From Yoonia sp. (GTDB lineage: Bacteria; Pseudomonadota; Alphaproteobacteria; Rhodobacterales; Rhodobacteraceae), in NCBI RefSeq assembly GCF_017854565.1, contig NZ_JAFMHJ010000005.1:1-64000 (forward strand): 64,000 bases of DNA, read 5' to 3'. The notes under the pieces were generated by a model that saw only the letters and a list, made by a program, of their open reading frames with translations, had not been told where the DNA came from and did not search any database. Shown here one piece after another: positions 52,150 through 60,409 of this stretch. The position numbers and the translations under genes were made by a program. The first letter of the stretch is position 1. Each line of letters begins with the position of its first letter.

Positions 52150-52638
52150 ATGTCAACGTCGCAGCTAGAGATTAGTCAAGTGTTAGGCGAGTTAAACAAG
52201 CTGGCGCCTGCCGGGTATGCGCTTGGTTTTCATATCCAGTACACGACACCGAAGTTCATGTTTCAGACCTACAAAAAAGAATGGCTGGAGTATTACTCCC
52301 AGAACGGGCTTCTCATGTCTGATCCCATGGTGGCATGGGGTTTTGAGCAAGCTGGAGCTTGCCGCTGGTCCGGACTGCAGGATCCCGCCGGCGTTCTGGT
52401 CAAGGCAGCAGAGTACGGCATGCGATTCGGTATCGTCTGCGCATCCGACAGTGACGGTTCTCGGAGTATCGGTGGCTTTTCGCGCGAAGACAGGGAATTC
52501 ACTGACTTAGAAATATCAACAATCACAGCGGCCGTTGACGATTTGCATGCGAATACCGCCGATCAGGCCCAATTGTCGGATGAAACCATCGAGCAACTCA
52601 AGAAGATGTCCGTCATGGTCACGCATCCCGGCAGCTGA
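52150..52638 (+). CDS. LuxR-like ligand-binding protein lacking the HTH domain
   Basis: 162-residue protein homologous to the ligand-binding half of the LuxR encoded next door: LAPAGYALGFHIQYTTPKFMFQTYKKEWLEYYSQNGLLMSDPMVAWGFEQAGACRWSGL aligns with its LAPSGHYIALRIGF...CRWSAL. After the domain it has LSDETIEQLKKMSVMVTHPGS, matching only the first HTH helix, then stops; the next 48 bases encode no remainder. It may bind autoinducer or dimerise with LuxR as an antagonist, as TrlR does with TraR in Agrobacterium (inference). The start is uncertain (52075 or 52150); 52150 aligns with LuxR. Confidence 0.75.
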   Translation: MSTSQLEISQVLGELNKLAPAGYALGFHIQYTTPKFMFQTYKKEWLEYYSQNGLLMSDPMVAWGFEQAGACRWSGLQDPAGVLVKAAEYGMRFGIVCASDSDGSRSIGGFSREDREFTDLEISTITAAVDDLHANTADQAQLSDETIEQLKKMSVMVTHPGS

Positions 52639-52686
52639 CCACGGTTTTCTAACGGTTCGTTTACACACGGTCCGTTATGACGGGGT

Positions 52687-53736
52687 ATGGGAATTAAATC
52701 GCATATATCCGGGGCGCCGACCCTTAGCCGCAGACGCAAGGCCGCGATGATCGTGCAGATGATGATCAGCGATGGAGGCAGCCTGTCGTTGTCCCAACTC
52801 CCCGAATCACTGCAAGAACTGCTAACGTGCGAATTGGGGGCTATCCGGCTGGTGGACCGCAACACGGTCTCCGCTGTCGCAGACGAATTTGTGTCGGAAC
52901 TCGAGGCAATTGGCCTTGCGGCGCCCGGCACCCACGATGGTGCGGTACGCGCCCTTGCCGATCACCTCAGCCCAGATTTGGCAGAACGATTGCGCACGCA
53001 ACTCGCCAGTGTCCGCAATGGCGACCACTGGCCGCGCGTCATCGCATTGCCCATTGATCGCATCGTCAAGATCATGATGTCCGAAAGCATCGAAGTGTGC
53101 GCAGTGGCCTTGTCGAAACTTCCTGTGGCCAAGGCGGCAGACGTATTGATGAAAACCCCCGGTGATCGCGCCCGGCGGATCACCTTTGCCATGTCGCAGA
53201 CCGCCGATATTGCGCCCGATGCCGTGCGCCGAATAGGCGCCGCGCTGGCGCATGATTACGGCACGATCCTGCCCCTCGCCTTTGAAAAGGCGCCCGTACA
53301 GCGGCTTGGCGCGATCCTCAACTCCACCGCAACAGACACCCGCGAAGACGTTCTCGAAGGGTTGGGTGCCGCAGATCCGGATTTTGCAAGCGATGTGCGC
53401 AAGGCGATTTTCACCTTCAAGGACATCGCGTTGCGCGTCAAACCCACGGACATTCCCAATTGCATCCGCTCGGTCGATGGCACCGTCATGCTCACCGCCA
53501 TGGCAGCCGCTCTTTCGGGGGACGCGGCGCTTGTCAACTCTGCCGAATTCATTCTCGGCAGCATATCACAGCGGATGGCAGGCCAACTGCGCGACGATGC
53601 CGCCGAACGGGGCCGTGTCAACAAAGCCGACGCCGAAGCCGCCATGGGCGAGATCACCAAGGCGATCCGCGAAATGGTTGATACCGGCATGATCACCTTG
53701 ATCGACCCTGACGAAGCCGATGATGACCCGCAATAG
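52687..53736 (+). CDS. Orphan FliG-like protein
   Basis: 349-residue protein with the layout of the flagellar motor switch protein FliG: RRRKAAMIVQMMISDGGSLSLSQLPESLQELLTCELGAIRLVDRNTVSAVADEFVSELEAIGL at the N-terminus, and the C-terminal FliG domain KAIFTFKDIALRVKPTDIPNCIRSVDGTVMLTAMAAALSG...ILGSISQRMAGQLRDDAAERGRVNKADAEAAMGEITKAIREMVDTGMITL. The matching FliG blocks are FxFeDi, the EhRmr segment and vn..e.a...I. Divergent: the usual charged torque residues are only partly kept. No other flagellar gene is near, so it may be a second FliG or have another role. Confidence 0.72.
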   Translation: MGIKSHISGAPTLSRRRKAAMIVQMMISDGGSLSLSQLPESLQELLTCELGAIRLVDRNTVSAVADEFVSELEAIGLAAPGTHDGAVRALADHLSPDLAERLRTQLASVRNGDHWPRVIALPIDRIVKIMMSESIEVCAVALSKLPVAKAADVLMKTPGDRARRITFAMSQTADIAPDAVRRIGAALAHDYGTILPLAFEKAPVQRLGAILNSTATDTREDVLEGLGAADPDFASDVRKAIFTFKDIALRVKPTDIPNCIRSVDGTVMLTAMAAALSGDAALVNSAEFILGSISQRMAGQLRDDAAERGRVNKADAEAAMGEITKAIREMVDTGMITLIDPDEADDDPQ

Positions 53737-53776
53737 CGCATGGACAGGCCCGCGTGATCTGAACTAACCTTGGCGC

Positions 53777-54127
53777 ATGACGCAAACACCTGATCCTTTT
53801 CACGGCCACCGCTGGCACGACATGGGCGGCACGGCCGCAGGGCCCGTACCCGCCGACCAGCATGATTTCGCCCTTTGGGAAAAGCGTGTCGACGCGCTCA
53901 TGGTGATTACGTCTGGCAAGGGGTATTTCACCGTCGACGGCCTGCGCCGCGTGCTCGAAGACATGCCGCCCGCATCGTTCGAACAGATGTCCTACTACGA
54001 ACGCTGGATCGCCTCGGTGAACCAGAACCTTGTCGAAGCCGGGGTTTACACCACCGCAGAGCTGGCAAACCGCATGACCGCCGTCGCCGCACGTGGCACC
54101 ACATATGGCGAGGCGGCCAGTGACTAG
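53777..54127 (+). CDS. Nitrile hydratase beta subunit, N-terminal half
   Basis: 116-residue protein matching the N-terminal helical half of nitrile hydratase beta: DMGGTAAGPVPADQHDFALWEKRVDALMVITSGKGYFTVDGLRRVLEDMPPASFEQMSYYERWIASVNQNLVEAGVYT. The MPPA...YYERW block is diagnostic. Here the beta chain is split, this gene being followed by the C-terminal half and then alpha, the same order as beta-alpha-gamma of thiocyanate hydrolase. A nitrile hydratase accessory (activator) protein is the alternative, since activators resemble this half. Confidence 0.8.
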   Translation: MTQTPDPFHGHRWHDMGGTAAGPVPADQHDFALWEKRVDALMVITSGKGYFTVDGLRRVLEDMPPASFEQMSYYERWIASVNQNLVEAGVYTTAELANRMTAVAARGTTYGEAASD

Positions 54128-54407
54128 CCGACAATTCATGCGGGTCCGCGCCGATATGCCCCCCGGTCATGTCCGCACCCCCGCCTACCTGCGCGGCAAA
54201 TGCGGCTGGGTCGAACGCACCCTCGGTCCGTTCCCCAACCCCGAAGAACTGGCCTACGGCCATCACGGGCACCCCCTGCCCCTGCTGCGCATCCGCTTCA
54301 CCATGGCCGAACTTTGGGGGTCGGCGGCAGAACACCCCGATGACACTTTGGATGCAGAAATCTATGCGCATTGGCTGGAAAAGGTAGACGCCCCCCATGC
54401 CCCATGA
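54120..54407 (+). CDS. Nitrile hydratase beta subunit, C-terminal half
   Basis: 95-residue SH3-like domain: FMRVRADMPPGHVRTPAYLRGKCGWVERTLGPFPNPEELAYGHHGHPLPLLRIRFTMAELWGSAAEHPDDTLDAEIYAHWLEKV. This is the C-terminal beta-barrel of nitrile hydratase beta (GH.R.P.Y.RG..G.VE...G.F..P...A.G). I take GTG at 54120, which overlaps the previous stop; ATG at 54105 or 54138 is possible. The stop overlaps the alpha gene by 11 bases. Confidence 0.82.
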   Translation: MTSRQFMRVRADMPPGHVRTPAYLRGKCGWVERTLGPFPNPEELAYGHHGHPLPLLRIRFTMAELWGSAAEHPDDTLDAEIYAHWLEKVDAPHAP

Positions 54408-55038
54408 TCACCACGACCACCTCTCGCCGTCGGGCCACCCCTACCGCCCCGACGGTGACCGCCCCCTGACCTACTGGCAACAGATGGAAATCGCGATTCG
54501 TGAACTGCTCATTGAAAAAGGCGTGACGACTGCCGCCGAAATCAATGCCCAGATCAACGCCATGGATGCCCGCAGCCCGGCCAACGGCGCCGCCGTTGTC
54601 GCCCGTGCCTGGACCGATCCTGCCTTCCGCGCCGATCTGCTGGCCGACGCCAGCGCCGCCAGTCGCGCGATGGGTTATGATATCGGCCCGATGCGCCTGA
54701 TCGCGGTCGAAAATACCGCCGACGTGCACAACGTCATCGTCTGCACCCTGTGTTCGTGTTATCCGCGCAATCTGCTGGGCCTGCCGCCCGATTGGTACAA
54801 ATCGCGCGCCTACCGTTCGCGCACCGTCAAGGAACCGCGCAATGTGTTGGCCGAATTCGGCGTCACCCTCCCCGACCGCACGACCGTGCGCGTCCATGAC
54901 AGCACCGCCGACATGCGCTACATCGTGATTCCCGCCCGGCCCGGCGGCACTGATGGCTGGTCCGCAGGCGATCTGGCCCCACTGGTCACCCGCGACAGTA
55001 TGATCGGCACGGGGCTGGCCAAGCGACCCGCCGTCTGA
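54397..55038 (+). CDS. Nitrile hydratase alpha subunit, cobalt type
   Basis: 213-residue metal-binding subunit, hydrating nitriles to amides (or acting on thiocyanate, as the gamma subunit of SCNase does). The metal claw is VCTLCSCYP with Cys116, Cys119, Ser120 and Cys121; Thr after the first Cys is the cobalt signature (Fe enzymes have Ser). Two of the Cys should be oxidised to sulfinate/sulfenate. A His-rich N-terminus (MPHDHHDHLSPSGH) may help metal loading. WYKSRAYRSRTVKEPRNVLAEFG is typical. No separate cobalt transporter is present. Confidence 0.9.
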   Translation: MPHDHHDHLSPSGHPYRPDGDRPLTYWQQMEIAIRELLIEKGVTTAAEINAQINAMDARSPANGAAVVARAWTDPAFRADLLADASAASRAMGYDIGPMRLIAVENTADVHNVIVCTLCSCYPRNLLGLPPDWYKSRAYRSRTVKEPRNVLAEFGVTLPDRTTVRVHDSTADMRYIVIPARPGGTDGWSAGDLAPLVTRDSMIGTGLAKRPAV

Positions 55039-55049
55039 GACAACGCACA

Positions 55050-55937
55050 ATGACCACAAACGCCCCTCTTGACGGTTCCACCGCCGACTGGCTTGCCGAT
55101 CGCGCCCTGCGCGGGCTGATCGGAACCGTGCGGCGCCTGCCCTATGACACACGCGTGCCGATCATGGGCGCGGCCCTGCGCCACGCCATTGGCCCGCTCG
55201 CAGGGTATCGCAAACGCGCCGAGGATAATCTGGCACGCATTTACCCCGACATGCCGCCCCCAGACCGGCGCGCGCTGGCCGGGGCCTGCTGCGACAACTT
55301 CGGCCGCACCCTGATCGAGAATTATTCCTGGCAGGACTTCGGCAGACGGCTGTCTGAAACGATACCCACCGGCTCCGGGCTTGCGCCCTTGGCCAAGGCC
55401 GCAATGGCAAAGCGCCCGGTCATTTTCGTCACCGCCCATTTTGGCAATCACGAAGCCCCGCGTCAGGTCCTGACCCGTCTGGGGCATACCATCGGTGGGC
55501 TGTATCGCCCGATGCAGAACGCATATTTCAATGCCCATTACGCCAAAACCATGACGTCATGGGGCGGGCCGGTTTTTGAACAGGGCCGCCGCGGCACAAT
55601 GGGCTTTGCGCGGCATCTGAAATCGGGCGGCATGGGGACGCTGTTGTTTGATGTCTCGGCCCCCGGGATCAGCATCCCGTTTTTGGGCCAGCCCGCCCAT
55701 ACCGCCACATCCGCCGCGGATATTGCACTGCGCCTGAATGCGCTGGTGATCCCCTATTTCGGAATCCGGCAGCCCGACGGCATGTCCTTCGCAGTCGAGG
55801 TAGAGGCACCGATCACCCCCGCAAACCCCCGCGACATGATGGTCGAAATCACCCGGCGGCTCGAGGCGCAGATCGCCCGCAACCCCGCGCAATGGTTCTG
55901 GGTACACCGCCGCTGGAAGGTCCGAACCGGCAGTTAG
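55050..55937 (+). CDS. LpxL/HtrB-type lipid acyltransferase
   Basis: 295-residue membrane-associated acyltransferase, probably adding a fatty acyl chain to lipid A or an ornithine-type lipid. The catalytic HX4E motif is in VIFVTAHFGNHEAPRQVL near residue 130. The substrate site YRPMQNAYFN and RRGTMGFARHLKSGGMGTLLFDVSAPG follow the family. It starts 11 bases after the nitrile hydratase alpha stop and may be co-transcribed. The stop overlaps the convergent DUF1223 gene by 4 bases. Confidence 0.85.
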   Translation: MTTNAPLDGSTADWLADRALRGLIGTVRRLPYDTRVPIMGAALRHAIGPLAGYRKRAEDNLARIYPDMPPPDRRALAGACCDNFGRTLIENYSWQDFGRRLSETIPTGSGLAPLAKAAMAKRPVIFVTAHFGNHEAPRQVLTRLGHTIGGLYRPMQNAYFNAHYAKTMTSWGGPVFEQGRRGTMGFARHLKSGGMGTLLFDVSAPGISIPFLGQPAHTATSAADIALRLNALVIPYFGIRQPDGMSFAVEVEAPITPANPRDMMVEITRRLEAQIARNPAQWFWVHRRWKVRTGS

Positions 55938-56626
55938 CGCAGCTGCGCGGCCCCCACAATGGGACCACTGCGAATTTGCTGTATGATCACCACGACGGGA
56001 TCACTGCCGCTCGCATCCGCATCAAGCGCCAGCGCGGTGGTGCCATCCCAGCGGCTCAGGACCGTCCACGAATTGACGATATTGGCATAGCTCACCTCGC
56101 GGCCCGCATTTTCACCACGTCCGATCAAAACGGTTTCCTCGGGGGTATAACGGACCAGTTGAACAACATAATCACCGCGATGCCCCGGCGCTGCGGTGAT
56201 CCGCACCCGGTTGCCATTGCGTGCCAGCGACACAGCAATCGGCGTCCCCTTTGCGCGATGCGCCTGCACCAGATCCATGACCTGCATCGGGCGTGATCCA
56301 ACCACGCGATCCTGCCCGTTGATCACCATTTGCGGGGTGTAAACCGTTGTCGCACGCGCCGCACGGGCATAGGCATGTTGGCGCGCCGTATAGGCGGGAT
56401 CGGCGAAAATATCGGCCCATCCAATGTAATCCCAATAGTCGACATGCAGCGCCAATGCGATCACGTCGTCGTATTTGGCCAGATCATGCAACATGGCATC
56501 GGCGGGTGGGCAAGATGAACACCCCTGCGACGTATAAAGCTCAATTACCACAGGTGCGTCTTGCGCCACCGCTTCCGTCGTCATGAAAAAGCCTGCAAAC
56601 GCAAGTGCTGCAAAAATGGGGCGCAT
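55934..56626 (-). CDS. DUF1223 secreted thioredoxin-like protein
   Basis: 230-residue exported protein with a signal peptide (MRPIFAALAFAGFFMTTEAVAQD). The thioredoxin-like start PVVIELYTSQGCSSCPPADAMLHDLA holds CxxC (CSSC), followed by DYWDYIGWADIFADPAYTARQHAYARAARATTVYTPQMVINGQDRVVGS, which is characteristic of DUF1223. Function is unproven; it may be a periplasmic thiol-disulfide protein. The start at 56626 is set by the signal peptide. Confidence 0.9.
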   Translation of the reverse strand: MRPIFAALAFAGFFMTTEAVAQDAPVVIELYTSQGCSSCPPADAMLHDLAKYDDVIALALHVDYWDYIGWADIFADPAYTARQHAYARAARATTVYTPQMVINGQDRVVGSRPMQVMDLVQAHRAKGTPIAVSLARNGNRVRITAAPGHRGDYVVQLVRYTPEETVLIGRGENAGREVSYANIVNSWTVLSRWDGTTALALDADASGSDPVVVIIQQIRSGPIVGAAQLR

Positions 56627-56860
56627 GGGGTATCCTGATCTTGTCCTGTCCATTTGGTCTATTGATATTTGCCTGAAATAACCAATCAACGAATTGCGAT
56701 GGCCGCGTCATCTATGTTTCAGGGCGATCACGCGCAATTTGATCGTGATTGTGTGCAATGGTATACAAAAAATGGCGCTACCCCCCTTGAACGGCCACGC
56801 GCCATGGGGCAAAAGCCACGGCAATAGCCTTACACAGCATCAGCCTTGAAAGGGATCGCC

Positions 56861-59632
56861 ATGACAATCACTGTCGGCAAAGACACCGCCAAAACCCGCA
56901 AAACGCTTACCGTTGGTGACCAATCCGTCGCCTATTACTCTATCCCGGCTGCCGAAGCTGCGGGTCTGGGCGATTTCTCCAAACTGCCTGCCGCGCTCAA
57001 GGTGGTGCTGGAAAACCTGTTGCGGTTTGAAGACGGCGGTTTCTCGGTTTCGGTCGATGACATCAAGGCGTTTTCCCAATGGGCCGACAATGGCGGCAAG
57101 AACCCCCGCGAAATCGCCTACCGCCCGGCCCGCGTACTGATGCAGGACTTCACCGGCGTGCCTGCCGTCGTTGACCTCGCCGCGATGCGTGATGGCATTG
57201 TGGCGCTTGGCGGCGACGCCCAGCAAATTAACCCGCTGAACCCTGTCGATCTGGTCATCGACCATTCGGTCATGATCGACGAATTCGGCAACCCACGGGC
57301 ATTCCAGATGAATGTGGACCGCGAATACGAACGCAACATGGAACGCTACCAGTTCCTCAAATGGGGTCAGGGCGCGTTTAACAACTTCCGCGTGGTGCCA
57401 CCGGGCACCGGCATCTGCCATCAGGTGAACCTTGAATATCTGTCCCAGACCGTGTGGACCGACACCGACCAGAACGGCGATGTCGTGGCCTACCCCGATA
57501 CCCTCGTCGGCACCGACAGCCACACCACCATGGTCAACGGCCTTGCCGTGCTGGGCTGGGGCGTCGGCGGGATCGAGGCCGAGGCGGCAATGCTGGGCCA
57601 ACCTGTCTCCATGCTGATCCCCGAAGTGGTGGGTTTCGAGCTGACAGGCGCCATGATGGAAGGCACCACCGGCACCGACCTTGTGCTGAAAGTCGTGGAA
57701 ATGCTGCGCAAACTTGGCGTTGTGGGTAAATTCGTCGAATTCTTCGGCACTGGCCTTGATCACCTGCCACTGGCCGACCGGGCGACCATTGCCAACATGG
57801 CCCCAGAATACGGCGCGACCTGCGGCTTCTTCCCCATCGACGGCGAGACCCTGCGCTACCTGCGCAACACCGGCCGCGACGAAGACCGCATCGCCTTGGT
57901 CGAAGCCTACGCCAAGGAAAACGGCTTCTGGCGCGACGCCGGCTACAACCCGATCTACACGGACAAACTGCACCTCGACATGGGCACGATCGTCCCGGCC
58001 ATTTCCGGCCCCAAGCGCCCACAGGACTACATCGCCCTGACCGGTGCGGCCGAGGCCTTTGGCCAATACATCAAAGGTCAGCGCCCCGAGAAATCCGCAA
58101 CCCCTGCCGAAAAAGCCCAGATGACAGCCGAAGGGGGGCCCGTCGCCCCCCATCACATCCCCGGTGATCAGGGCCACCACAACAGCCAGCAGGTCGCAGG
58201 CGAAGACTATAAACTGCACGACGGTTCTATCGTGATCGCCTCGATCACGTCCTGCACCAACACCTCCAATCCCTACGTGATGATCGGCGCGGGCCTTGTC
58301 GCCCGCAAGGCACGCGCGCTGGGTCTGAACCGCAAACCTTGGGTGAAAACATCGCTCGCCCCCGGCAGCCAGGTCGTCTCCGAATACCTCGAGGCCGCAG
58401 GCCTGCAGGAAGATCTCGACGCCATCGGCTTCAACCTTGTTGGCTACGGCTGCACGACCTGCATCGGCAACTCTGGCCCGATCCAAAAAGAACTGTCCGA
58501 CGCCATCACCAAAGGCGACCTGATCGCGACATCGGTGCTGTCGGGCAACCGCAACTTCGAAGGGCGCATTTCCCCCGATGTGCGCGCCAATTACCTCGCC
58601 TCACCGCCGCTGGTCGTGGCCTATGCGCTGGCCGGTGACATGAACATCGACATCGCCAAAGACGCGCTTGGGCAGGATCAAAACGGCAACGATGTCTTCC
58701 TCAAAGACATCTGGCCCACCAACGCCGAAATCAACGCGCTTGTCGAAAAAACAGTGACCCGCGAAGCGTTCATCAGCAAATACGCCGACGTCTTCAAAGG
58801 CGATGAAAAGTGGCAGGCGGTCGAAACCACCGACAGTGAAACCTACGACTGGCCCGCCGCATCGACCTACGTCCAGAACCCGCCCTACTTCCGCGGCATG
58901 TCCAAGGATGCAGGCACGATCCAAAACGTCACCAACGCCAAGGTTCTGGCCGTGCTGGGCGATTTCGTGACCACCGACCACATCAGCCCCGCCGGTTCGT
59001 TCAAGGACACCACCCCCGCCGGTCAGTACCTGATCGACCGTCAGGTGCCCGTGCGCGAATTCAACAGCTATGGCTCACGTCGCGGCAACCACGAAGTCAT
59101 GATGCGCGGCACCTTTGCCAACATCCGCATCAAGAACGAAATGCTCGATGGCGTCGAAGGCGGCTATACCAAAGGCCCCGATGGGGCGCAGACCTCGATC
59201 TTCGACGCGGCGATGGCCTATCAGGAACAGGGCACGCCACTGGTGATCTTTGCCGGCGAACAATACGGTGCCGGATCATCGCGCGACTGGGCGGCCAAAG
59301 GCACCGCACTTCTGGGCGTCAAAGCCGTGATCGCTGAAAGCTTCGAACGTATCCACCGCTCCAACCTCGTCGGCATGGGCGTCGTGCCGTTTGAATTCAC
59401 CGGCGGCGATACCCGCAAAACGCTTGGCCTGACCGGCGAAGAAACCGTGACAATCAACGGTCTGGACGCGGTGAAGCCCCTGCAGGACATGACGGCGCAC
59501 ATCACCTACGCCGATGGCACGGTGAAGGATATCACCGTCAAATGCCGGATAGATACCGCAGTCGAGATCGAATACATCGAAAACGGTGGCGTTCTGCACT
59601 ATGTGCTGCGGAATTTGGCAAAATCTGCCTGA
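56861..59632 (+). CDS. acnA: Aconitate hydratase
   Basis: 923-residue AcnA/IRP-type aconitase, isomerising citrate and isocitrate in the TCA cycle. The [4Fe-4S] ligands are Cys in ITSCTNTSNPYVMIGAGLVARKA and GCTTCIGNSGPI. TDSHTTMVNGLAVLGWGVGGIEAEA, VTTDHISPAGS and YGAGSSRDWAAKGT (active-site Ser and Arg) are present. Start MTITVGKDTAKTRKTL at 56861 follows TTGAAAGGGATCGCC; the track start is 15 bases upstream. Confidence 0.98.
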   Translation: MTITVGKDTAKTRKTLTVGDQSVAYYSIPAAEAAGLGDFSKLPAALKVVLENLLRFEDGGFSVSVDDIKAFSQWADNGGKNPREIAYRPARVLMQDFTGVPAVVDLAAMRDGIVALGGDAQQINPLNPVDLVIDHSVMIDEFGNPRAFQMNVDREYERNMERYQFLKWGQGAFNNFRVVPPGTGICHQVNLEYLSQTVWTDTDQNGDVVAYPDTLVGTDSHTTMVNGLAVLGWGVGGIEAEAAMLGQPVSMLIPEVVGFELTGAMMEGTTGTDLVLKVVEMLRKLGVVGKFVEFFGTGLDHLPLADRATIANMAPEYGATCGFFPIDGETLRYLRNTGRDEDRIALVEAYAKENGFWRDAGYNPIYTDKLHLDMGTIVPAISGPKRPQDYIALTGAAEAFGQYIKGQRPEKSATPAEKAQMTAEGGPVAPHHIPGDQGHHNSQQVAGEDYKLHDGSIVIASITSCTNTSNPYVMIGAGLVARKARALGLNRKPWVKTSLAPGSQVVSEYLEAAGLQEDLDAIGFNLVGYGCTTCIGNSGPIQKELSDAITKGDLIATSVLSGNRNFEGRISPDVRANYLASPPLVVAYALAGDMNIDIAKDALGQDQNGNDVFLKDIWPTNAEINALVEKTVTREAFISKYADVFKGDEKWQAVETTDSETYDWPAASTYVQNPPYFRGMSKDAGTIQNVTNAKVLAVLGDFVTTDHISPAGSFKDTTPAGQYLIDRQVPVREFNSYGSRRGNHEVMMRGTFANIRIKNEMLDGVEGGYTKGPDGAQTSIFDAAMAYQEQGTPLVIFAGEQYGAGSSRDWAAKGTALLGVKAVIAESFERIHRSNLVGMGVVPFEFTGGDTRKTLGLTGEETVTINGLDAVKPLQDMTAHITYADGTVKDITVKCRIDTAVEIEYIENGGVLHYVLRNLAKSA

Positions 59633-59647
59633 GCCGACAAAAAAACG

Positions 59648-59674
59648 AAAAAGCCCGGTCACAGTGACCGGGCT
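59648..59674 (-). terminator. Intrinsic terminator after the ccm operon
   Basis: AGCCCGGTCAC-A-GTGACCGGGCT stem with A-runs (59639-59652) on its plus-strand left side, giving TTTTTCGTTTTTTT for minus-strand transcripts. It lies 60 bases past the ccmG stop; acnA converges here, but the plus side has no T-run. Confidence 0.75.
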
Positions 59675-59736
59675 CGACACGCGCCTGAAATATCAACCAA
59701 TCGTAGGCCGGGGTTTACCCCGGCACCCCGGAAAGT

Positions 59737-60273
59737 TCACTCCACCGCCTTTGCCAACTCCGGCAAAAACCGCTGCTCGTAATCCGACCCGACCAGCGGT
59801 CCGATAAACCGGAACAGCACCGTGCCGTCGCCATCCACGATGAACGTCTCGGGCGGCGCAGTGACACCCCAGTCAATCGCGACCCTGCCCCGCAGATCGA
59901 ACCCGGTGGCAAAGAACGGATCGCCCTCGTCGGTCAGATATTCAACGGCCTGTGCCTGCTGATCGCGGAAATTCACGCCCGCAATGCGATACCCCTGCCC
60001 TGCAAGCGCAAGCAAGGTGGGATGCTCGGCCCGGCACGGCGGGCACCAGCTGGCCCAGAAGTTCACAATCGTGATCTCGCCACTGCGTAAGTCCGCGTCG
60101 GTGATTTGCTGCGTGCCTTGCACCGCCTCAATCGGCACCGGTGGCGCCTGTTGCCCCACAAAGGTCGACGGCAGCTCATCGGCGTTGTCGCGCAACATAC
60201 CGGCGGCAAACAGCCCTGCAAGGGCCGCAAAAATCACCGGCGGAATGATCACTAGCGGCGATATCCTAGCCAT
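59737..60273 (-). CDS. ccmG: Cytochrome c biogenesis thiol-disulfide protein CcmG/DsbE
   Basis: 178-residue membrane-anchored thioredoxin that reduces apocytochrome c cysteines. An N-terminal anchor helix (SPLVIIPPVIFAALAGLFAAGML) is followed by the thioredoxin fold with NFWASWCPPCRAEHPTLLALA (CPPC) and the GVTAPPETFIVDGDG segment (cis-Pro) of CcmG. The ATG at 60273 overlaps the ccmD stop (8 bases); the track start at 60300 lies inside ccmD. Confidence 0.95.
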   Translation of the reverse strand: MARISPLVIIPPVIFAALAGLFAAGMLRDNADELPSTFVGQQAPPVPIEAVQGTQQITDADLRSGEITIVNFWASWCPPCRAEHPTLLALAGQGYRIAGVNFRDQQAQAVEYLTDEGDPFFATGFDLRGRVAIDWGVTAPPETFIVDGDGTVLFRFIGPLVGSDYEQRFLPELAKAVE

Positions 60274-60409
60274 TCTTTTCCACCCGCTCCAATGCCGCAC
60301 GCACGCGCGCCGACCGCCACCAGCTTAACCCGACAAGCACGACCAGCAACACGATGCTGACCCCATAGGCGGCCAGAACCGCGTTTGCATATTGTCCCAG
60401 ATCAGGCAC
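60266..60409 (-). CDS. ccmD: Heme exporter protein CcmD
   Basis: 47-residue single-pass protein missed by the ORF track. It reads VPDLGQYANAVLAAYGVSIVLLVVLVGLSWWRSARVRAALERVEKNG from a GTG start at 60409. The N-terminal LGxYxxxVxxAY motif, one membrane helix and a basic C-terminal tail are the CcmD pattern. It overlaps ccmC by 8 bases upstream and ccmG by 8 bases downstream. CcmD releases holo-CcmE from the CcmABC complex. Confidence 0.9.
   Translation of the reverse strand: MPDLGQYANAVLAAYGVSIVLLVVLVGLSWWRSARVRAALERVEKNG

Noticed and set aside
56727-56749. ATCACG-N11-CGTGAT inverted repeat upstream of acnA
   Set aside because: Short arms, and similar repeats occur by chance in GC-rich DNA. 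No independent support.
56840-58486. 548-codon minus-strand ORF
   Set aside because: Antisense of acnA in the mirrored codon frame. Gly/Val/His-rich translation without motifs.
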